Notes under the pieces: model-generated
The model's database searches: none
What the model saw: the letters and a program-made list of their open reading frames with translations, nothing else
Told to the model about the DNA's origin: nothing
From: Brevibacterium permense
Lineage (GTDB): Bacteria > Actinomycetota > Actinomycetes > Actinomycetales > Brevibacteriaceae
Reading direction: 5' to 3'
NCBI RefSeq assembly: GCF_013280495.1
Contig: NZ_JABSSX010000003.1
Coordinates: 371,691-435,690, forward strand
DNA length: 64,000 bases
Translations under genes and position numbers: made by a program
Shown here: piece by piece, positions 1-9,420 of the stretch
Numbering within the stretch: the stretch's first letter is position 1
How the letters are laid out: each line of letters begins with the position of its first letter

Positions 1-284
1 ATGAGGTCGCCTCGGGGATGGTCCCGGGTGCCGTTCACATTCCGATGGACGAACTGCTCGCCGACCCGAGCCGGCTGCCGAACCTCGAGGCGACGAACAC
101 AACTGACGTCTCCGCCTTCTCTGATGCCGCCCCAGCACAGTCGCACGGTATCGCCCTCTATTGCCGGTCGGGAGTGCGCTCGGCGAAGACCGCCGCGCAG
201 CTGCGCTCGCACGGCACCGCGGTGACCTCGGTCAACGGCGGATATCTCGCCTATCTGTCACAGGCGCCTCCACAGCAGAGCTGA
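1..284 (+). CDS. Rhodanese domain, C-terminal part of a MoeB/MoeZ-type protein (5' end outside the window)
   Basis: Only the 3' end is present; it is read from base 3. The fragment carries a rhodanese fold end with the active-site loop CRSGVRS, the cysteine of which would carry the persulfide. In actinobacteria this domain commonly follows an adenylyltransferase domain in MoeB/MoeZ proteins, which activate the C-terminal glycine of MoaD and supply sulfur. The convergent moaD next to it supports that role. Because the N-terminal part lies outside the window, a free-standing rhodanese cannot be excluded. Confidence 0.75.
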   Translation, partial: EVASGMVPGAVHIPMDELLADPSRLPNLEATNTTDVSAFSDAAPAQSHGIALYCRSGVRSAKTAAQLRSHGTAVTSVNGGYLAYLSQAPPQQS

Positions 285-316
285 CGAGGCTTCAACCGAC
301 CTCGCCGCTCAAGGTC

Positions 317-562
317 CTACCCGCCGGCGAACGGCGGGAGGACATCGACGGTGTCACCGTCGGACAGTTTCACGGACCGATCGGTGGCTGCCACCGAATT
401 GACGAGGAAGCTCGAGCGCGACAGCACGGTCGCGGCTTGGGGGTCGGCCGCCTCGGCGAGGGTCGTGACGAGCTCATCGACGGACCCGGCACGGACCTGT
501 GATTCTCGGGCGCCGAAGGCCTCCCGGGCTGCGGCGAAGAACCGAACGGTGATGGTGGGCAC
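317..562 (-). CDS. moaD: Molybdopterin synthase sulfur carrier subunit MoaD
   Basis: An 81-residue ubiquitin-like protein that ends in PPFAGG. The C-terminal Gly-Gly is the site that becomes a thiocarboxylate and donates sulfur to the MoaE subunit during molybdopterin synthesis. The start is GTG, and it follows the moaA stop codon with no gap, so the two are probably translated from one transcript. The partner subunit MoaE is encoded about 3 kb away on the other strand. Length and terminal motif are normal for the family. Confidence 0.9.
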   Translation of the reverse strand: MPTITVRFFAAAREAFGARESQVRAGSVDELVTTLAEAADPQAATVLSRSSFLVNSVAATDRSVKLSDGDTVDVLPPFAGG

Positions 563-1651
563 TTATCCTCCGATGGCGCTCATGGGTCGTTGTGGCTGCT
601 CGAATGATTCCGTGTCCATCCCATGACCGGCGAGCTTCTTCCAGTGCGCACCCTTCCACAGGTTCGCAATCGATTCGTCGGAGGCGCCATCGCGCATCGC
701 CGTGAGCAGATCGACCTCGGTGCGGGAGAACAGGCAGGTGCGCACACGTCCCTCCGCGGTCAGCCGGGTGCGAGTGCAGTCTGCGCAGAAGGGGCGCGTG
801 ACCGAAGCGATGACGCCGACAGTGCCGAGGATCGAATCGGGACGGCGTCGATCGGCGACGAGGAACTTCTCGGCCGGGGCCCCGTTCCGCGGGGCCGAAT
901 CCGGGGTGAGCACGAATCGGGGTTCGAGGAGGGCGAAGATGTCGGCGGCGGTGATCATCGACGTCCGCTCCCAGGAATGTCCGGCGTCCAGGGGCATCTG
1001 TTCGATGAACCGCAGGCTGAGATCCTGTTCGAGACACCACTGCAGCAGATCAGGAGCCTGTGCATCGTTGACTCCCGGCAGCAGCACGGCGTTGATCTTC
1101 ACAGGGCTGAGGCCGGCGGCTTTCGCCCCGTCGATGCCCTCGAGCACACGTTTGAGGAACGGGCGCCGGGTCATGGTCGCGAAGGTCTCCGCATCGATCG
1201 TGTCGAGAGAGACGTTGATGCGATCCAGTCCCGCCTCTTTCAGCCCCGCGGCGCGTTTGTCCAGACCGATCGCGTTCGTCGTCAGGGCGATGTTCGGTCG
1301 CGGTTCCAGTGCCGCGACACCGGCGATGATCTCGTTGATGTCCTTGCGGGTCAGGGGTTCGCCGCCGGTGAATCGGACCTGGTCGACGCCGAACTTCTCC
1401 ACGGCGATGCGGACGAAGCGGACGATCTCGTCGCCGGACATTGCGGAGTCGCGGGACATGAACTCGACGCCCTCTTCCGGCATGCAGTAGGTGCAGCGCA
1501 GATTGCAGAAGTCCGTGAGGGAGATACGGAGGTCGCGGGCCCGGCGATCGAAGGTGTCGAGCAACGAGTTCTCATTGTGAGCGGTGAACTCCTCGCCCGG
1601 GTCGACCGTCGGAGTTCTCAGCACCGGCATGGGCAGGCCGATCTTCTCCAT
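563..1651 (-). CDS. moaA: GTP 3',8-cyclase MoaA
   Basis: A radical SAM enzyme of 362 residues that converts GTP to the 3',8-cyclised precursor of molybdopterin, working with MoaC. The N-terminal CNLRCTYC motif binds the SAM-cleaving [4Fe-4S] cluster. The C-terminal part has the second cluster site (CADC, with a further cysteine in RVRTC), and the protein ends in the Gly-Gly typical of MoaA. A strong AAGGAGG ribosome binding site precedes the ATG. It is divergent from moeA, with only 41 bp between the two starts. Confidence 0.95.
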   Translation of the reverse strand: MEKIGLPMPVLRTPTVDPGEEFTAHNENSLLDTFDRRARDLRISLTDFCNLRCTYCMPEEGVEFMSRDSAMSGDEIVRFVRIAVEKFGVDQVRFTGGEPLTRKDINEIIAGVAALEPRPNIALTTNAIGLDKRAAGLKEAGLDRINVSLDTIDAETFATMTRRPFLKRVLEGIDGAKAAGLSPVKINAVLLPGVNDAQAPDLLQWCLEQDLSLRFIEQMPLDAGHSWERTSMITAADIFALLEPRFVLTPDSAPRNGAPAEKFLVADRRRPDSILGTVGVIASVTRPFCADCTRTRLTAEGRVRTCLFSRTEVDLLTAMRDGASDESIANLWKGAHWKKLAGHGMDTESFEQPQRPMSAIGG

Positions 1652-1692
1652 TGCGTCATCCTCCTTGAAAAGCGTGTCGATATCATCGTCCC

Positions 1693-2901
1693 ATGACTAC
1701 TGCGAAGATGCATCGTGAGCGGATATCCGAGATCATAGCGCCACTGACCGGTCCGGTGAGGCTGCCGCTGAGTTCGCTGCTGGAAGCGCCGAGGCGGCTG
1801 GCCGCCGACGTGGAATCGCCGATCGATGTGCCCGGCTTCGACAATTCGAGCATGGACGGCTACGCCCTGGCCGCCGCCACCGTGGAAGAGATGGGGCAAC
1901 GCCCGATTCCCGTGCGCGGTCGCGTCGCAGCGGGGGCCCGTGGTGAGACAGTCCAGCCAGGCACCGCGGTGGAGATCATGACCGGGGCACCGTTGCCGGC
2001 GGGCACCGATATGGTCGTCAAGATCGAAGACACGTCACCGGGACGCTTCGGTGCCGAATCCATTACGCTCGACGCTCGTATTGAAGCACGCCCGGGAACA
2101 TTCGTCCGCTCCTGCGGCTCCGACGTGCGGGCCGGTCAGACCGTGCTGAAAGCGGGCACCATGCTGACGCCCGCCCACCTCGGCGTGGCCGCCGCGTGTG
2201 GAGTGAACGAACTGCCCGTTCTCGGCCTGCCGCGTGTCCTCGTCGTGAGCACGGGTGATGAGATCGCCGCCGAGGCGGCCGCCGGGATCAACGACGCGAA
2301 CTCCGTGACGCTCAGCTCCGGGCTCCGCCGCCTCGGCGTCGACACCGAGGTCGCGTTCGTCCCCGACGACCCGCAGCAGCTGCTCGATCGAGTCGGCGAC
2401 AGCGACGCTCAGCTGGTGATCTCGACCGGCGGCATCTCGAAGGGAGCGCACGAAGTCGTCAAACTCGCTGCCGATCTCGATGCGGACTCTTCGATGACCT
2501 TCGAACCGATCGCCATGCAACCGGGGGGACCGCAGGGATGCGGACGCCTGGCCGACCACGCGTGGGTCGCGCTGCCCGGCAACCCGGTGAGCACACTCAT
2601 CAGCTTCGAGCTCTTCATCCGCCCCGCCCTGCTCGGTCTGACCGATCATGAGGCACCCAGAGAAGTCGCCCACCACCGACTGGCTCACGGATTCGACGAA
2701 GCCCCTCCAGCCGGAAAGCTGCAGGTCCGCCGCGCCAGACTGACTGAGGCTGGCCTCGAATTCGTCGGCGACTCCCGATCCCACCTGCTCCACAGCTACG
2801 CCGACGCCAGCCACCTCGTCTTCGTATCGCCCGAGGACGCAGGCGCAGGCGATCCGTTCTCAGCTGTGGGAGATAGGCTGATGACGTGGAAGATCGCATG
2901 A
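1693..2901 (+). CDS. moeA: Molybdopterin molybdenumtransferase MoeA
   Basis: A 402-residue MoeA protein, which inserts molybdenum into adenylylated molybdopterin. Recognisable family signatures are DNSSMDGYA near the N-terminus, the substrate-binding stretch VVSTGDEI followed by DANS, STGGISKGAHE in the central MoCF-type domain, and LPGNPVS before the C-terminal domain. It opens a plus-strand series (moeA, moaC, moaE, HTH-Mop gene) whose members overlap by ATGA, which points to one operon with coupled translation. Confidence 0.95.
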   Translation: MTTAKMHRERISEIIAPLTGPVRLPLSSLLEAPRRLAADVESPIDVPGFDNSSMDGYALAAATVEEMGQRPIPVRGRVAAGARGETVQPGTAVEIMTGAPLPAGTDMVVKIEDTSPGRFGAESITLDARIEARPGTFVRSCGSDVRAGQTVLKAGTMLTPAHLGVAAACGVNELPVLGLPRVLVVSTGDEIAAEAAAGINDANSVTLSSGLRRLGVDTEVAFVPDDPQQLLDRVGDSDAQLVISTGGISKGAHEVVKLAADLDADSSMTFEPIAMQPGGPQGCGRLADHAWVALPGNPVSTLISFELFIRPALLGLTDHEAPREVAHHRLAHGFDEAPPAGKLQVRRARLTEAGLEFVGDSRSHLLHSYADASHLVFVSPEDAGAGDPFSAVGDRLMTWKIA

Positions 2902-3368
2902 AACTCAGCCACGTCGACGCATCGGGGACAGCCCAGATGGTCGATGTCGGCGACAAGGACGTCACGAAGCGCCGGGCCGTCGCGTCCGGCCTCATCACCA
3001 CTCGGTCCGAGGTCATCGACCTCATCGCCGAGGCGGGACTGCCCAAGGGCGATGCCCTGCCCGTGGCCCGCATCGCGGCCGTGATGGGCGCCAAGCGCAC
3101 CAGCGACCTCATCCCGCTGTGCCATCCGCTGCCGCTGACGGGAATCGATGTGGAGTTCGAGCTCCGCGAGGATGCGGTTGCCATCACCGCCGCGGTCAAG
3201 ACCGTGTCGAAGACCGGCGTCGAAATGGAAGCGCTGAACGCTGTGACCACGGCGGCGCTGACGATCTTCGACATGATCAAAGCCGTCGACAGTCGAGCCG
3301 TGATCGGCGACATCAAGGTCATCGAGAAGAACGGCGGAAAGAGCGGCGATTGGGCACGAGAGTCATGA
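2898..3368 (+). CDS. moaC: Cyclic pyranopterin monophosphate synthase MoaC
   Basis: MoaC works after MoaA to form cyclic pyranopterin monophosphate. Family motifs visible are MVDVGDKDVTKR near the N-terminus, IPLCHPLPL (active site) and a conserved TGVEMEAL stretch. I chose the ATG that overlaps the moeA stop as ATGA, because GGAAG lies 6 bases before it. A GTG four codons earlier is possible. That gives 156 residues, normal for MoaC. Confidence 0.94.
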   Translation: MKLSHVDASGTAQMVDVGDKDVTKRRAVASGLITTRSEVIDLIAEAGLPKGDALPVARIAAVMGAKRTSDLIPLCHPLPLTGIDVEFELREDAVAITAAVKTVSKTGVEMEALNAVTTAALTIFDMIKAVDSRAVIGDIKVIEKNGGKSGDWARES

Positions 3369-3796
3369 GCACCGGAACCGTCGTGACCACAGGAGTCGTC
3401 GAGACCCCGATTTCGACCCAGGAGCTCGAACCCGGGGTCCTCACCGACGCCTGTGGTGCCGCCGTCAGCTTCTCCGGTGTCATCCGCGACCACGACGAAG
3501 GCCGTGGAGTGAGTCGACTGCACTATGAATCCCACCCCCTGGCCTCAACTCAGATCGCCGAGGTGGCGGCAGACGTCGCTGCCCGTCATCCCGCGGTCAG
3601 GCTCTCCGTCGTCCACCGCGTCGGTGACCTCGAGATCGGCGACGTGGCCCTGGCCGCGGTCGTCGCCTCCGCTCACCGGCAGGATTCCTTCCGCGCCTGC
3701 TCCGAGCTCATCGACGAGGTCAAGGCCCGGGTCGCGATCTGGAAGCACCAGCACTTCAGCGATGGCACTGACGAATGGGTAGGAGCCCTCGAATGA
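3365..3796 (+). CDS. moaE: Molybdopterin synthase catalytic subunit MoaE
   Basis: The large subunit of molybdopterin synthase, which transfers sulfur from MoaD onto cyclic pyranopterin. Typical features are the GVIRDH motif, the LHYESHP segment, and the C-terminal VAIWKHQHFSDG region containing the conserved basic and aromatic residues of the family. The start overlaps the moaC stop as ATGA. An open frame extends much further upstream inside moaC, but that extension is only a shadow. The resulting length of 143 residues is normal. Confidence 0.94.
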   Translation: MSTGTVVTTGVVETPISTQELEPGVLTDACGAAVSFSGVIRDHDEGRGVSRLHYESHPLASTQIAEVAADVAARHPAVRLSVVHRVGDLEIGDVALAAVVASAHRQDSFRACSELIDEVKARVAIWKHQHFSDGTDEWVGALE

Positions 3797-4194
3797 CCCG
3801 ACTGCGTATCAGCGATGCGGCACGCTTCCTCGGAGTCAGCGATGACACGGTGCGACGGTGGGTCGCCGATGGTCGTCTGTCCCAACTCAAAGACGCGTCG
3901 AACCGGGCGGTCGTCGAAGGCAGTGAGCTCGCCGCTCTTGCCCAATCGTCGTCCGGTGCTCTGCCCGACCCCAGCGGAGTCGTGAGCTCCTCGCGCAACC
4001 GCTTCGCCGGACTCGTCACAGACGTCAGCATCGACGGAGTGATGGCCCAGGTGAGCATGCAGTGCGGTCCTTTCCGCGTGGTTTCGCTGATGTCGGCCGA
4101 AGCCTGTCGCGAACTCGAGCTCGAACCGGGAAGTCTCGCGACCGCCTCGGTGAAGGCGACGATGGTGTCGATCGACACCGTTCCGGGTTCATGA
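3793..4194 (+). CDS. HTH-Mop protein, probable molybdate-responsive regulator
   Basis: A 133-residue protein with two parts. Residues 1-50 form an excisionase/MerR-like winged helix-turn-helix (SDAARFLGVSDDTVRRW). Residues about 65-130 form a Mop (TOBE-like) domain beginning SSRNRF, which in related proteins binds molybdate. Actinobacterial proteins of this layout sit next to modABC genes. Its ATGA overlap with moaE and its position 95 bp before modA fit a regulator of molybdate uptake or cofactor genes. Whether it activates or represses is not shown. It is not a canonical ModE. Confidence 0.8.
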   Translation: MTRLRISDAARFLGVSDDTVRRWVADGRLSQLKDASNRAVVEGSELAALAQSSSGALPDPSGVVSSSRNRFAGLVTDVSIDGVMAQVSMQCGPFRVVSLMSAEACRELELEPGSLATASVKATMVSIDTVPGS

Positions 4195-4262
4195 GGGTCA
4201 GCCGACTCTTCCCCGCTGCACGAACTCTCCGAGTCTCATAATCGGAACTGAAGTAGACATGG

Positions 4263-4279
4263 AACCGCATCTGCGGGTT
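4263..4279. promoter_or_regulatory. Short imperfect inverted repeat upstream of modA
   Basis: AACCGCA and TGCGGGTT flank a 2-base centre just before the modA start; pairing needs a one-base bulge. Its position suits an operator for the neighbouring HTH-Mop protein, but this is inference from location alone. Confidence 0.25.
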
Positions 4280-4289
4280 CAATGGGTGT

Positions 4290-5042
4290 ATGAAGAAAAC
4301 CCTGGTGGGGCTCTGCACCGTCGCAGCCCTGACCCTGACCGCCTGTTCCTCGGGACCCGACTCGGAACAACCGGAAGAGATCACCGTCTTTGCCGCCGCT
4401 TCGCTCACCGAAGTATTCGACGACATCGCCGATGAGTTCAAGGCCGCCGATCCGAACGCACCCGATGTGAAGTTCTCCTTCGCCGGATCGTCCGACCTGG
4501 TCTCCCAGATCTCCGAAGGCGCCCCCGCCGACGTCATCGCCACCGCTGATGAGAAGACGATGGACACGCTGGAGAAGGATGACCTGCTCGCAGGCGAGCC
4601 TGAGATGTTCGCTTCGAACACGCTCACCCTGGCTGTGGCCGACGGCAATCCGAAGGCGATCAAGAGCTCCCAGGACTTCTCCGGCAACGACCTCGTCGTC
4701 TGCGCACCTCAGGTACCATGCGGCGCCGCGACGGAGAAGTGGGCCGAGACCAATGACGTCGAACTCGATCCGGTCAGCGAAGAGAACTCGGTCACCGATG
4801 TCCTCGGCAAGGTCGGCGCCGGACAGGCCGATGCCGGAATCGTCTACGTCACCGACATCGCCCGTGGCGACGGCAAGGTCGAACAGGTCGATCTCGACGG
4901 CGCAGACAAGGTCATCAACAAGTACCCGGCCGCCACCGTCAATGCCAGCGAGAACCAGGACCAAGCCGATGCTTTCGTGAAGTTCCTCGGCTCCGACACG
5001 GCGCAGAAGCTGCTGCGCGACGCCGGTTTCGCCGCAGGCTGA
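4290..5042 (+). CDS. modA: Molybdate-binding lipoprotein ModA
   Basis: A 250-residue periplasmic-type binding protein for molybdate, anchored outside the membrane. The signal peptide ends in a lipobox, LTAC, with the lipidated cysteine at about position 19. Mature motifs include VFAAASLTEVF and FAGSSDLVSQI, which form the oxyanion pocket in ModA proteins, and VPCGAATEKW further on. The gene ends two bases before modBC, so the pair is almost certainly co-transcribed. Confidence 0.93.
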   Translation: MKKTLVGLCTVAALTLTACSSGPDSEQPEEITVFAAASLTEVFDDIADEFKAADPNAPDVKFSFAGSSDLVSQISEGAPADVIATADEKTMDTLEKDDLLAGEPEMFASNTLTLAVADGNPKAIKSSQDFSGNDLVVCAPQVPCGAATEKWAETNDVELDPVSEENSVTDVLGKVGAGQADAGIVYVTDIARGDGKVEQVDLDGADKVINKYPAATVNASENQDQADAFVKFLGSDTAQKLLRDAGFAAG

Positions 5043-5044
5043 CA

Positions 5045-6778
5045 ATGCCCGCGCAATCTTCGACCCGTTCGGCGGCGTTCCCGCCCCGCCGATCGAGGCG
5101 GCTCAGATCGGATCCGCTCATCCCCGGCTGGCTGTGGCTGCCGGCCGTCATCGGGATCGTCTTCCTGCTCCTGCCGATCATCGGCATGCTCACCCGGGTC
5201 GACCCGCAGGGTCTGCTTGCCGTGATCACGGTCGAGGAATCCCGACTGGCGATGAAGCTGTCCCTGCTGACCTCGGTGACCTCGGCCCTCATCAGCGTCC
5301 TCATCGGCTTTCCCCTCGGGTACCTGCTCGCCACCCGAACGTTCCCCGGCCAACGCATCGTCCGCACCCTCATCCTGCTGCCCCTCGTGCTGCCACCGGT
5401 GGTCAGTGGTCTCGCTCTGCTCTACACCTGGGGGCGGTCGGCCGTCCTCGGCGGAGGACTCGAATCGGCGGGACTCAGCCTCGCCTACACCACCTCGGCG
5501 GTGATCATGGCTCAGGTCTTCGTGTCCCTGCCGTTCATGGTCATGTCCGTCGAGACCGCCACCGCTGGGCTCGGCCGCCGCTATGAGCTCACCGCCGCCG
5601 AACTCGGCGCGAAACCCAACCGCGTCTTCTTCACCGTCACCCTGCCGCTGCTCCGACACGGGATCATCACGGGTGCCGTGCTGTGCTTCGCTCGCTCGCT
5701 CGGCGAGTTCGGGGCGACGCTGACCTTCGCCGGGTCGCTGTCCGGCGTCACCAGGACGATGCCGCTGCAGATCTACCTCGTGCGCGAATCCGACCCGCAG
5801 GCAGCCATCGGCCTCTCGCTCCTGCTCATCGCCATCGCTGTGCTCATCATCATCCTCGCCTACCGGTCCCCGCACGCTCCGCGCCTGAAGTCCCCGCGCA
5901 GTTCCCCGGCACCCACTCCCGTCGACACGGTCCCGGCTGCCGCCCCCGCCGAGGCGGCCCGGCGCTCCTCGACCGACGTATCCGAACGTGGGGGAGCGGA
6001 GAACACAGACGCGCAATCCGCGGACCCCGAGCAGGGCATCAGTGCCGAAATCCGACTCAGTGCCCGTGGAATCGCACTGGATCTCAGTTCCCCTCGACCG
6101 GGAACCACCGCGATCATCGGTCGCAACGGGGCCGGAAAATCCACCCTGTTCCAGGTCCTCACCGGAGCCCTCGTGCCCGACTCCGGACGACTCCGCATCG
6201 GAGAGCACACGGTGTTCGATATCGCTGCGGGTCTGTGGCCACCCGTCCACGATCGCGGCATCGTCCATCTCGCGCAGAACCCGCTGCTGTTCCCGCACCT
6301 CAACGTCATCGAGAACGTCAGCTTCGGACTGCGGGCTTTGGGCGCGTCTCGCGGCGCCGCACATGAACGCGCGCAGGCGATGCTCGACCGCCTCGGCGTG
6401 GGGAACTGCGCGAACCGCAGACCGGACGCCGTCTCCGGCGGGCAGGCCGCCCGCATCGCCCTGGCTCGTGCTCTCGTCGTCGAACCGAAGCTGCTGCTGC
6501 TCGACGAGCCTCTCGCCGCCCTCGACGTGGATGTGGCAGTCGAAACCCGGCATGTGGTGGCCCGACTGCTCAAGGGACGCAGTGCACTGCTCGTCACTCA
6601 TGACGTCGACGATGTCGCCGCCTTGGCTGATTCCCTAGTCGTGGTCGAGAACGGAACCGTCGCCCACTCGGCTCCCATCGGGCAGGTCGACCCCGAAGCC
6701 GCAGGTGAGGGCGCTGAATTCCTCCTGAGCTTTTGCATGCGGGACCGTGACGGAATAGTGTGCAATCAGTCACAGTGA
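5045..6778 (+). CDS. modBC: Fused molybdate ABC transporter permease-ATPase ModBC
   Basis: One reading frame of 577 residues joins both core parts of the transporter. Residues about 25-275 are a ModB-type permease with several hydrophobic segments and the EAA-like loop (ELTAAELGAKPNR). A Pro/Ala-rich linker follows. Residues about 330-577 are an ABC ATPase with Walker A GRNGAGKST, signature VSGGQ, Walker B LLLLDEP and the H-loop LLVTHD. The C-terminal Mop/TOBE domain of classical ModC is missing; the Mop domain is found instead in the regulator upstream. Half-transporter fusions of this kind would work as dimers. Confidence 0.92.
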   Translation: MPAQSSTRSAAFPPRRSRRLRSDPLIPGWLWLPAVIGIVFLLLPIIGMLTRVDPQGLLAVITVEESRLAMKLSLLTSVTSALISVLIGFPLGYLLATRTFPGQRIVRTLILLPLVLPPVVSGLALLYTWGRSAVLGGGLESAGLSLAYTTSAVIMAQVFVSLPFMVMSVETATAGLGRRYELTAAELGAKPNRVFFTVTLPLLRHGIITGAVLCFARSLGEFGATLTFAGSLSGVTRTMPLQIYLVRESDPQAAIGLSLLLIAIAVLIIILAYRSPHAPRLKSPRSSPAPTPVDTVPAAAPAEAARRSSTDVSERGGAENTDAQSADPEQGISAEIRLSARGIALDLSSPRPGTTAIIGRNGAGKSTLFQVLTGALVPDSGRLRIGEHTVFDIAAGLWPPVHDRGIVHLAQNPLLFPHLNVIENVSFGLRALGASRGAAHERAQAMLDRLGVGNCANRRPDAVSGGQAARIALARALVVEPKLLLLDEPLAALDVDVAVETRHVVARLLKGRSALLVTHDVDDVAALADSLVVVENGTVAHSAPIGQVDPEAAGEGAEFLLSFCMRDRDGIVCNQSQ

Positions 6779-6806
6779 AAATTGGCATGCAAGGGAGCAC
6801 ACCGCA

Positions 6807-8498
6807 GTGTCCGAATTGTCTTACTCGTCGGGAACTTCGACGGAACCGCTGCTCGGGATCACCATCGCCGAGCACATCAAACGCACCGCAGCCGAGAATC
6901 CCGAAGCGCTGGCATTGGTCGATCGGCATTCGAAACGGAGGTGGACGTACACCGACTTCGATCGCGACACCGACGCACTGGCCATCGCCCTTCTCGAACG
7001 CGGGGTGAAGAAGGGCGACCGCGTCGGCATCTGGGCGCAGAACGTCGGCGAATGGGCACTCGTCCAGTACGCCACGGCGAAGATCGGGGCGATCCTCGTC
7101 AACGTCAACCCCGCCTACCGCAGCCACGAACTCGAGTACGTCGTCGAACAGTCCGGAATGAGCCTGATGATCTCGCAGATCGTCGCACCTCCGCACTCGG
7201 ACTTCCATGCCATCGCCACCGAGGTGGCGGCCAAGATCCCCGGACTCGACCTCGTCTTCCTCGACACTGTCACCGAGGACCTCATCGGCGGTGTCACGGT
7301 GGGTGAGCGCGAATCCTTCGCCCACCTCATCGGGCAGGGTCGCGAGATGCTCGACGACGAAGGGGCGAAATACGCGGTGCGGCTGCAGCAGCTCATCAAC
7401 GACCTCTCGGCCGATGACCCGATCAACATCCAATACACGTCCGGAACGACCGGATTCCCCAAAGGCGTGACGCTCAGCCACCACAACATCCTCAACAACG
7501 GCTTCTTCATCGGCGAGATGCTCTCGTACACCCCCGCCGACACCGTGGTCGTTCCCGTGCCGTACTACCACTGCTTCGGCATGGTCATCGGCAACCTGGC
7601 CGCACTCAGCCACGGTGCAGCGATCGTGCTTCCGGCTCCGGCCTTCGACCCGGTGGCGACGATGCGGGCGGTCACCGAGGAGAAGGCCACATCGCTCTAC
7701 GGTGTGCCGACGATGTTCATCGCGGAACTCGAGCATCCGCAGTTCGCGGAATTCGACTTCTCGTCGCTGCGCACCGGCGTCATGGCCGGTTCTCCCTGCC
7801 CGGTCAATACGATACGCCGAGTCATCGACGATATGAACATGTCCGAAGTCGCCATCTGCTACGGCATGACGGAGACCGCGCCGGTGTCGATGATGACGCG
7901 AGTGGATGACTCACTGGAGAAGCGCACCGAGACGGTCGGTCGAGTCATGCCCCATCTGGAGATCAAGATCGTCGACCCCGTCACCGGACAGACCGTTCCG
8001 CGCGGCCAGAAGGGCGAATTCTGCACTCGCGGATACGCTGTCATGCTCGGCTATTGGAACCAGCCGGACAAGACGGCTGAGACCATCGATGCGGCTCGCT
8101 GGATCCACACCGGCGACCTGGCCATCATGGACGACGATGGGTACGTCGACATCTCCGGACGGATCAAGGACATGGTCATCCGCGGAGGCGAGAACATCTA
8201 TCCGCGCGAGGTCGAAGAATTCCTCTACCATCATCCCGCGATCCGCGACGTCCAGGTCGTCGGCGTCTCCGATGAGAAGTACGGCGAGGAGCTCATGGCG
8301 TGGGTGATCCTCAAGGACGGATTCGACTCGCTCGCTGCCGACGAGGTCCGGGCGTTCTGCTCCGGCAGACTCGCTCATTTCAAGATCCCCCGCTATGTCG
8401 AAGTCCGTGAGTCGTTTCCGATGACCGTCTCGGGCAAAATCCGCAAGATCGAGCTGCGCAGAGAAGGCGAGAAGCTCGCTCACACGGCCGACGCCTGA
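6807..8498 (+). CDS. Long-chain acyl-CoA synthetase (AMP-binding)
   Basis: A 563-residue acyl-CoA synthetase of the ANL superfamily, which activates a fatty acid through an acyl-adenylate. The phosphate-binding loop reads YTSGTTGFPKG, the A5 motif is YGMTET, the hinge region contains GRIKDMVIRGGENIYPREVEE, and the catalytic lysine lies in TVSGKIRK near the C-terminus. The start is GTG. It follows modBC by 28 bp but has no functional link to molybdenum. The exact substrate chain length cannot be read from sequence. Confidence 0.9.
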   Translation: MSELSYSSGTSTEPLLGITIAEHIKRTAAENPEALALVDRHSKRRWTYTDFDRDTDALAIALLERGVKKGDRVGIWAQNVGEWALVQYATAKIGAILVNVNPAYRSHELEYVVEQSGMSLMISQIVAPPHSDFHAIATEVAAKIPGLDLVFLDTVTEDLIGGVTVGERESFAHLIGQGREMLDDEGAKYAVRLQQLINDLSADDPINIQYTSGTTGFPKGVTLSHHNILNNGFFIGEMLSYTPADTVVVPVPYYHCFGMVIGNLAALSHGAAIVLPAPAFDPVATMRAVTEEKATSLYGVPTMFIAELEHPQFAEFDFSSLRTGVMAGSPCPVNTIRRVIDDMNMSEVAICYGMTETAPVSMMTRVDDSLEKRTETVGRVMPHLEIKIVDPVTGQTVPRGQKGEFCTRGYAVMLGYWNQPDKTAETIDAARWIHTGDLAIMDDDGYVDISGRIKDMVIRGGENIYPREVEEFLYHHPAIRDVQVVGVSDEKYGEELMAWVILKDGFDSLAADEVRAFCSGRLAHFKIPRYVEVRESFPMTVSGKIRKIELRREGEKLAHTADA

Positions 8499-8625
8499 GG
8501 GCGACGGGCACATCCCGGCAGAAACTGCAGCCGGATGAGTGCTTGAGGTCACAAGTCGGTTGCAATTCTGTCTGCCCGGGGCGTGCCGTTCTTCTGCCCG
8601 CCTATATTCACTAGGATCACAACAT

Positions 8626-9375
8626 ATGACAGCTGAATCACCACCACTGGTTGCCTTGAGCAATGTCGAGAAGCACTACGGCGACTTCCACGCGCTGAAG
8701 AACGTCAACCTCGATATCGCCGAACGCGAAGTCGTCGTCGTCATCGGACCCTCCGGCTCGGGCAAATCGACCCTGTGCCGGACGATCAATCGGCTGGAGA
8801 CAATCACCTCCGGCAGCATCACGATCGATGGCAGGGACCTGCCTGCCGAAGGCGCTGCCCTGGCTCAGCTGCGCTCCGACGTCGGCATGGTGTTCCAGGC
8901 CTTCAACCTCTTCGCCCACAAGACGATCCTTGAGAACGTCACTCTGGGACCGATCAAGGTGCGCAAGATCCCGAAGGCCGAGGCGGACAAGCAGGCGATG
9001 GCGCTGCTCGAACGCGTCGGCGTCGCTCACCAGGCCGACAAGTATCCGGCTCAGCTCTCCGGCGGTCAGCAGCAGCGAGTTGCCATTGCCCGGTCCCTGG
9101 CGATGAAGCCGAAGGTGATGCTCTTCGACGAGCCCACCTCGGCGTTGGACCCGGAGATGATCAACGAAGTCCTCGACGTCATGGTCGGACTCGCCGAGGA
9201 GGGAATGACCATGGTCGTGGTCACACACGAGATGGGCTTCGCCCGCAAAGCCGCCCATCGCGTGGTGTTCATGGCCGACGGGGAGATCGTCGAAGTCGCC
9301 GAACCCGAGGAGTTCTTCACGAATCCCCAGAGCGCCCGAGCCAAGGACTTCCTGTCGAAGATCCTCACCAACTGA
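8626..9375 (+). CDS. gluA: Glutamate-type amino acid ABC transporter, ATP-binding protein
   Basis: A 249-residue ATPase of the polar amino acid transporter family. Walker A is GPSGSGKST, the signature is LSGGQQQR, Walker B is [13 protein letters not shown] and the H-loop is VVVTHEMGF. The order gluA-gluB-gluC-gluD matches the glutamate uptake system of Corynebacterium. The ATG was chosen because the family alignment starts about here; an upstream in-frame extension has no family similarity. Specificity for glutamate is inferred from gene order. Confidence 0.92.
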   Translation: MTAESPPLVALSNVEKHYGDFHALKNVNLDIAEREVVVVIGPSGSGKSTLCRTINRLETITSGSITIDGRDLPAEGAALAQLRSDVGMVFQAFNLFAHKTILENVTLGPIKVRKIPKAEADKQAMALLERVGVAHQADKYPAQLSGGQQQRVAIARSLAMKPKVMLFDEPTSALDPEMINEVLDVMVGLAEEGMTMVVVTHEMGFARKAAHRVVFMADGEIVEVAEPEEFFTNPQSARAKDFLSKILTN

Positions 9376-9420
9376 CACCACCGCTTTCAATCAGCACTAC
9401 CTCACTCACAAGGAGAGACC

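Noticed and set aside
4844..6601. Minus-strand open frame of 585 codons opposite modA/modBC
   Set aside because: It is the mirror of modBC codon structure in high-GC DNA; composition is Gln/Arg/Gly/Glu-rich without any domain.
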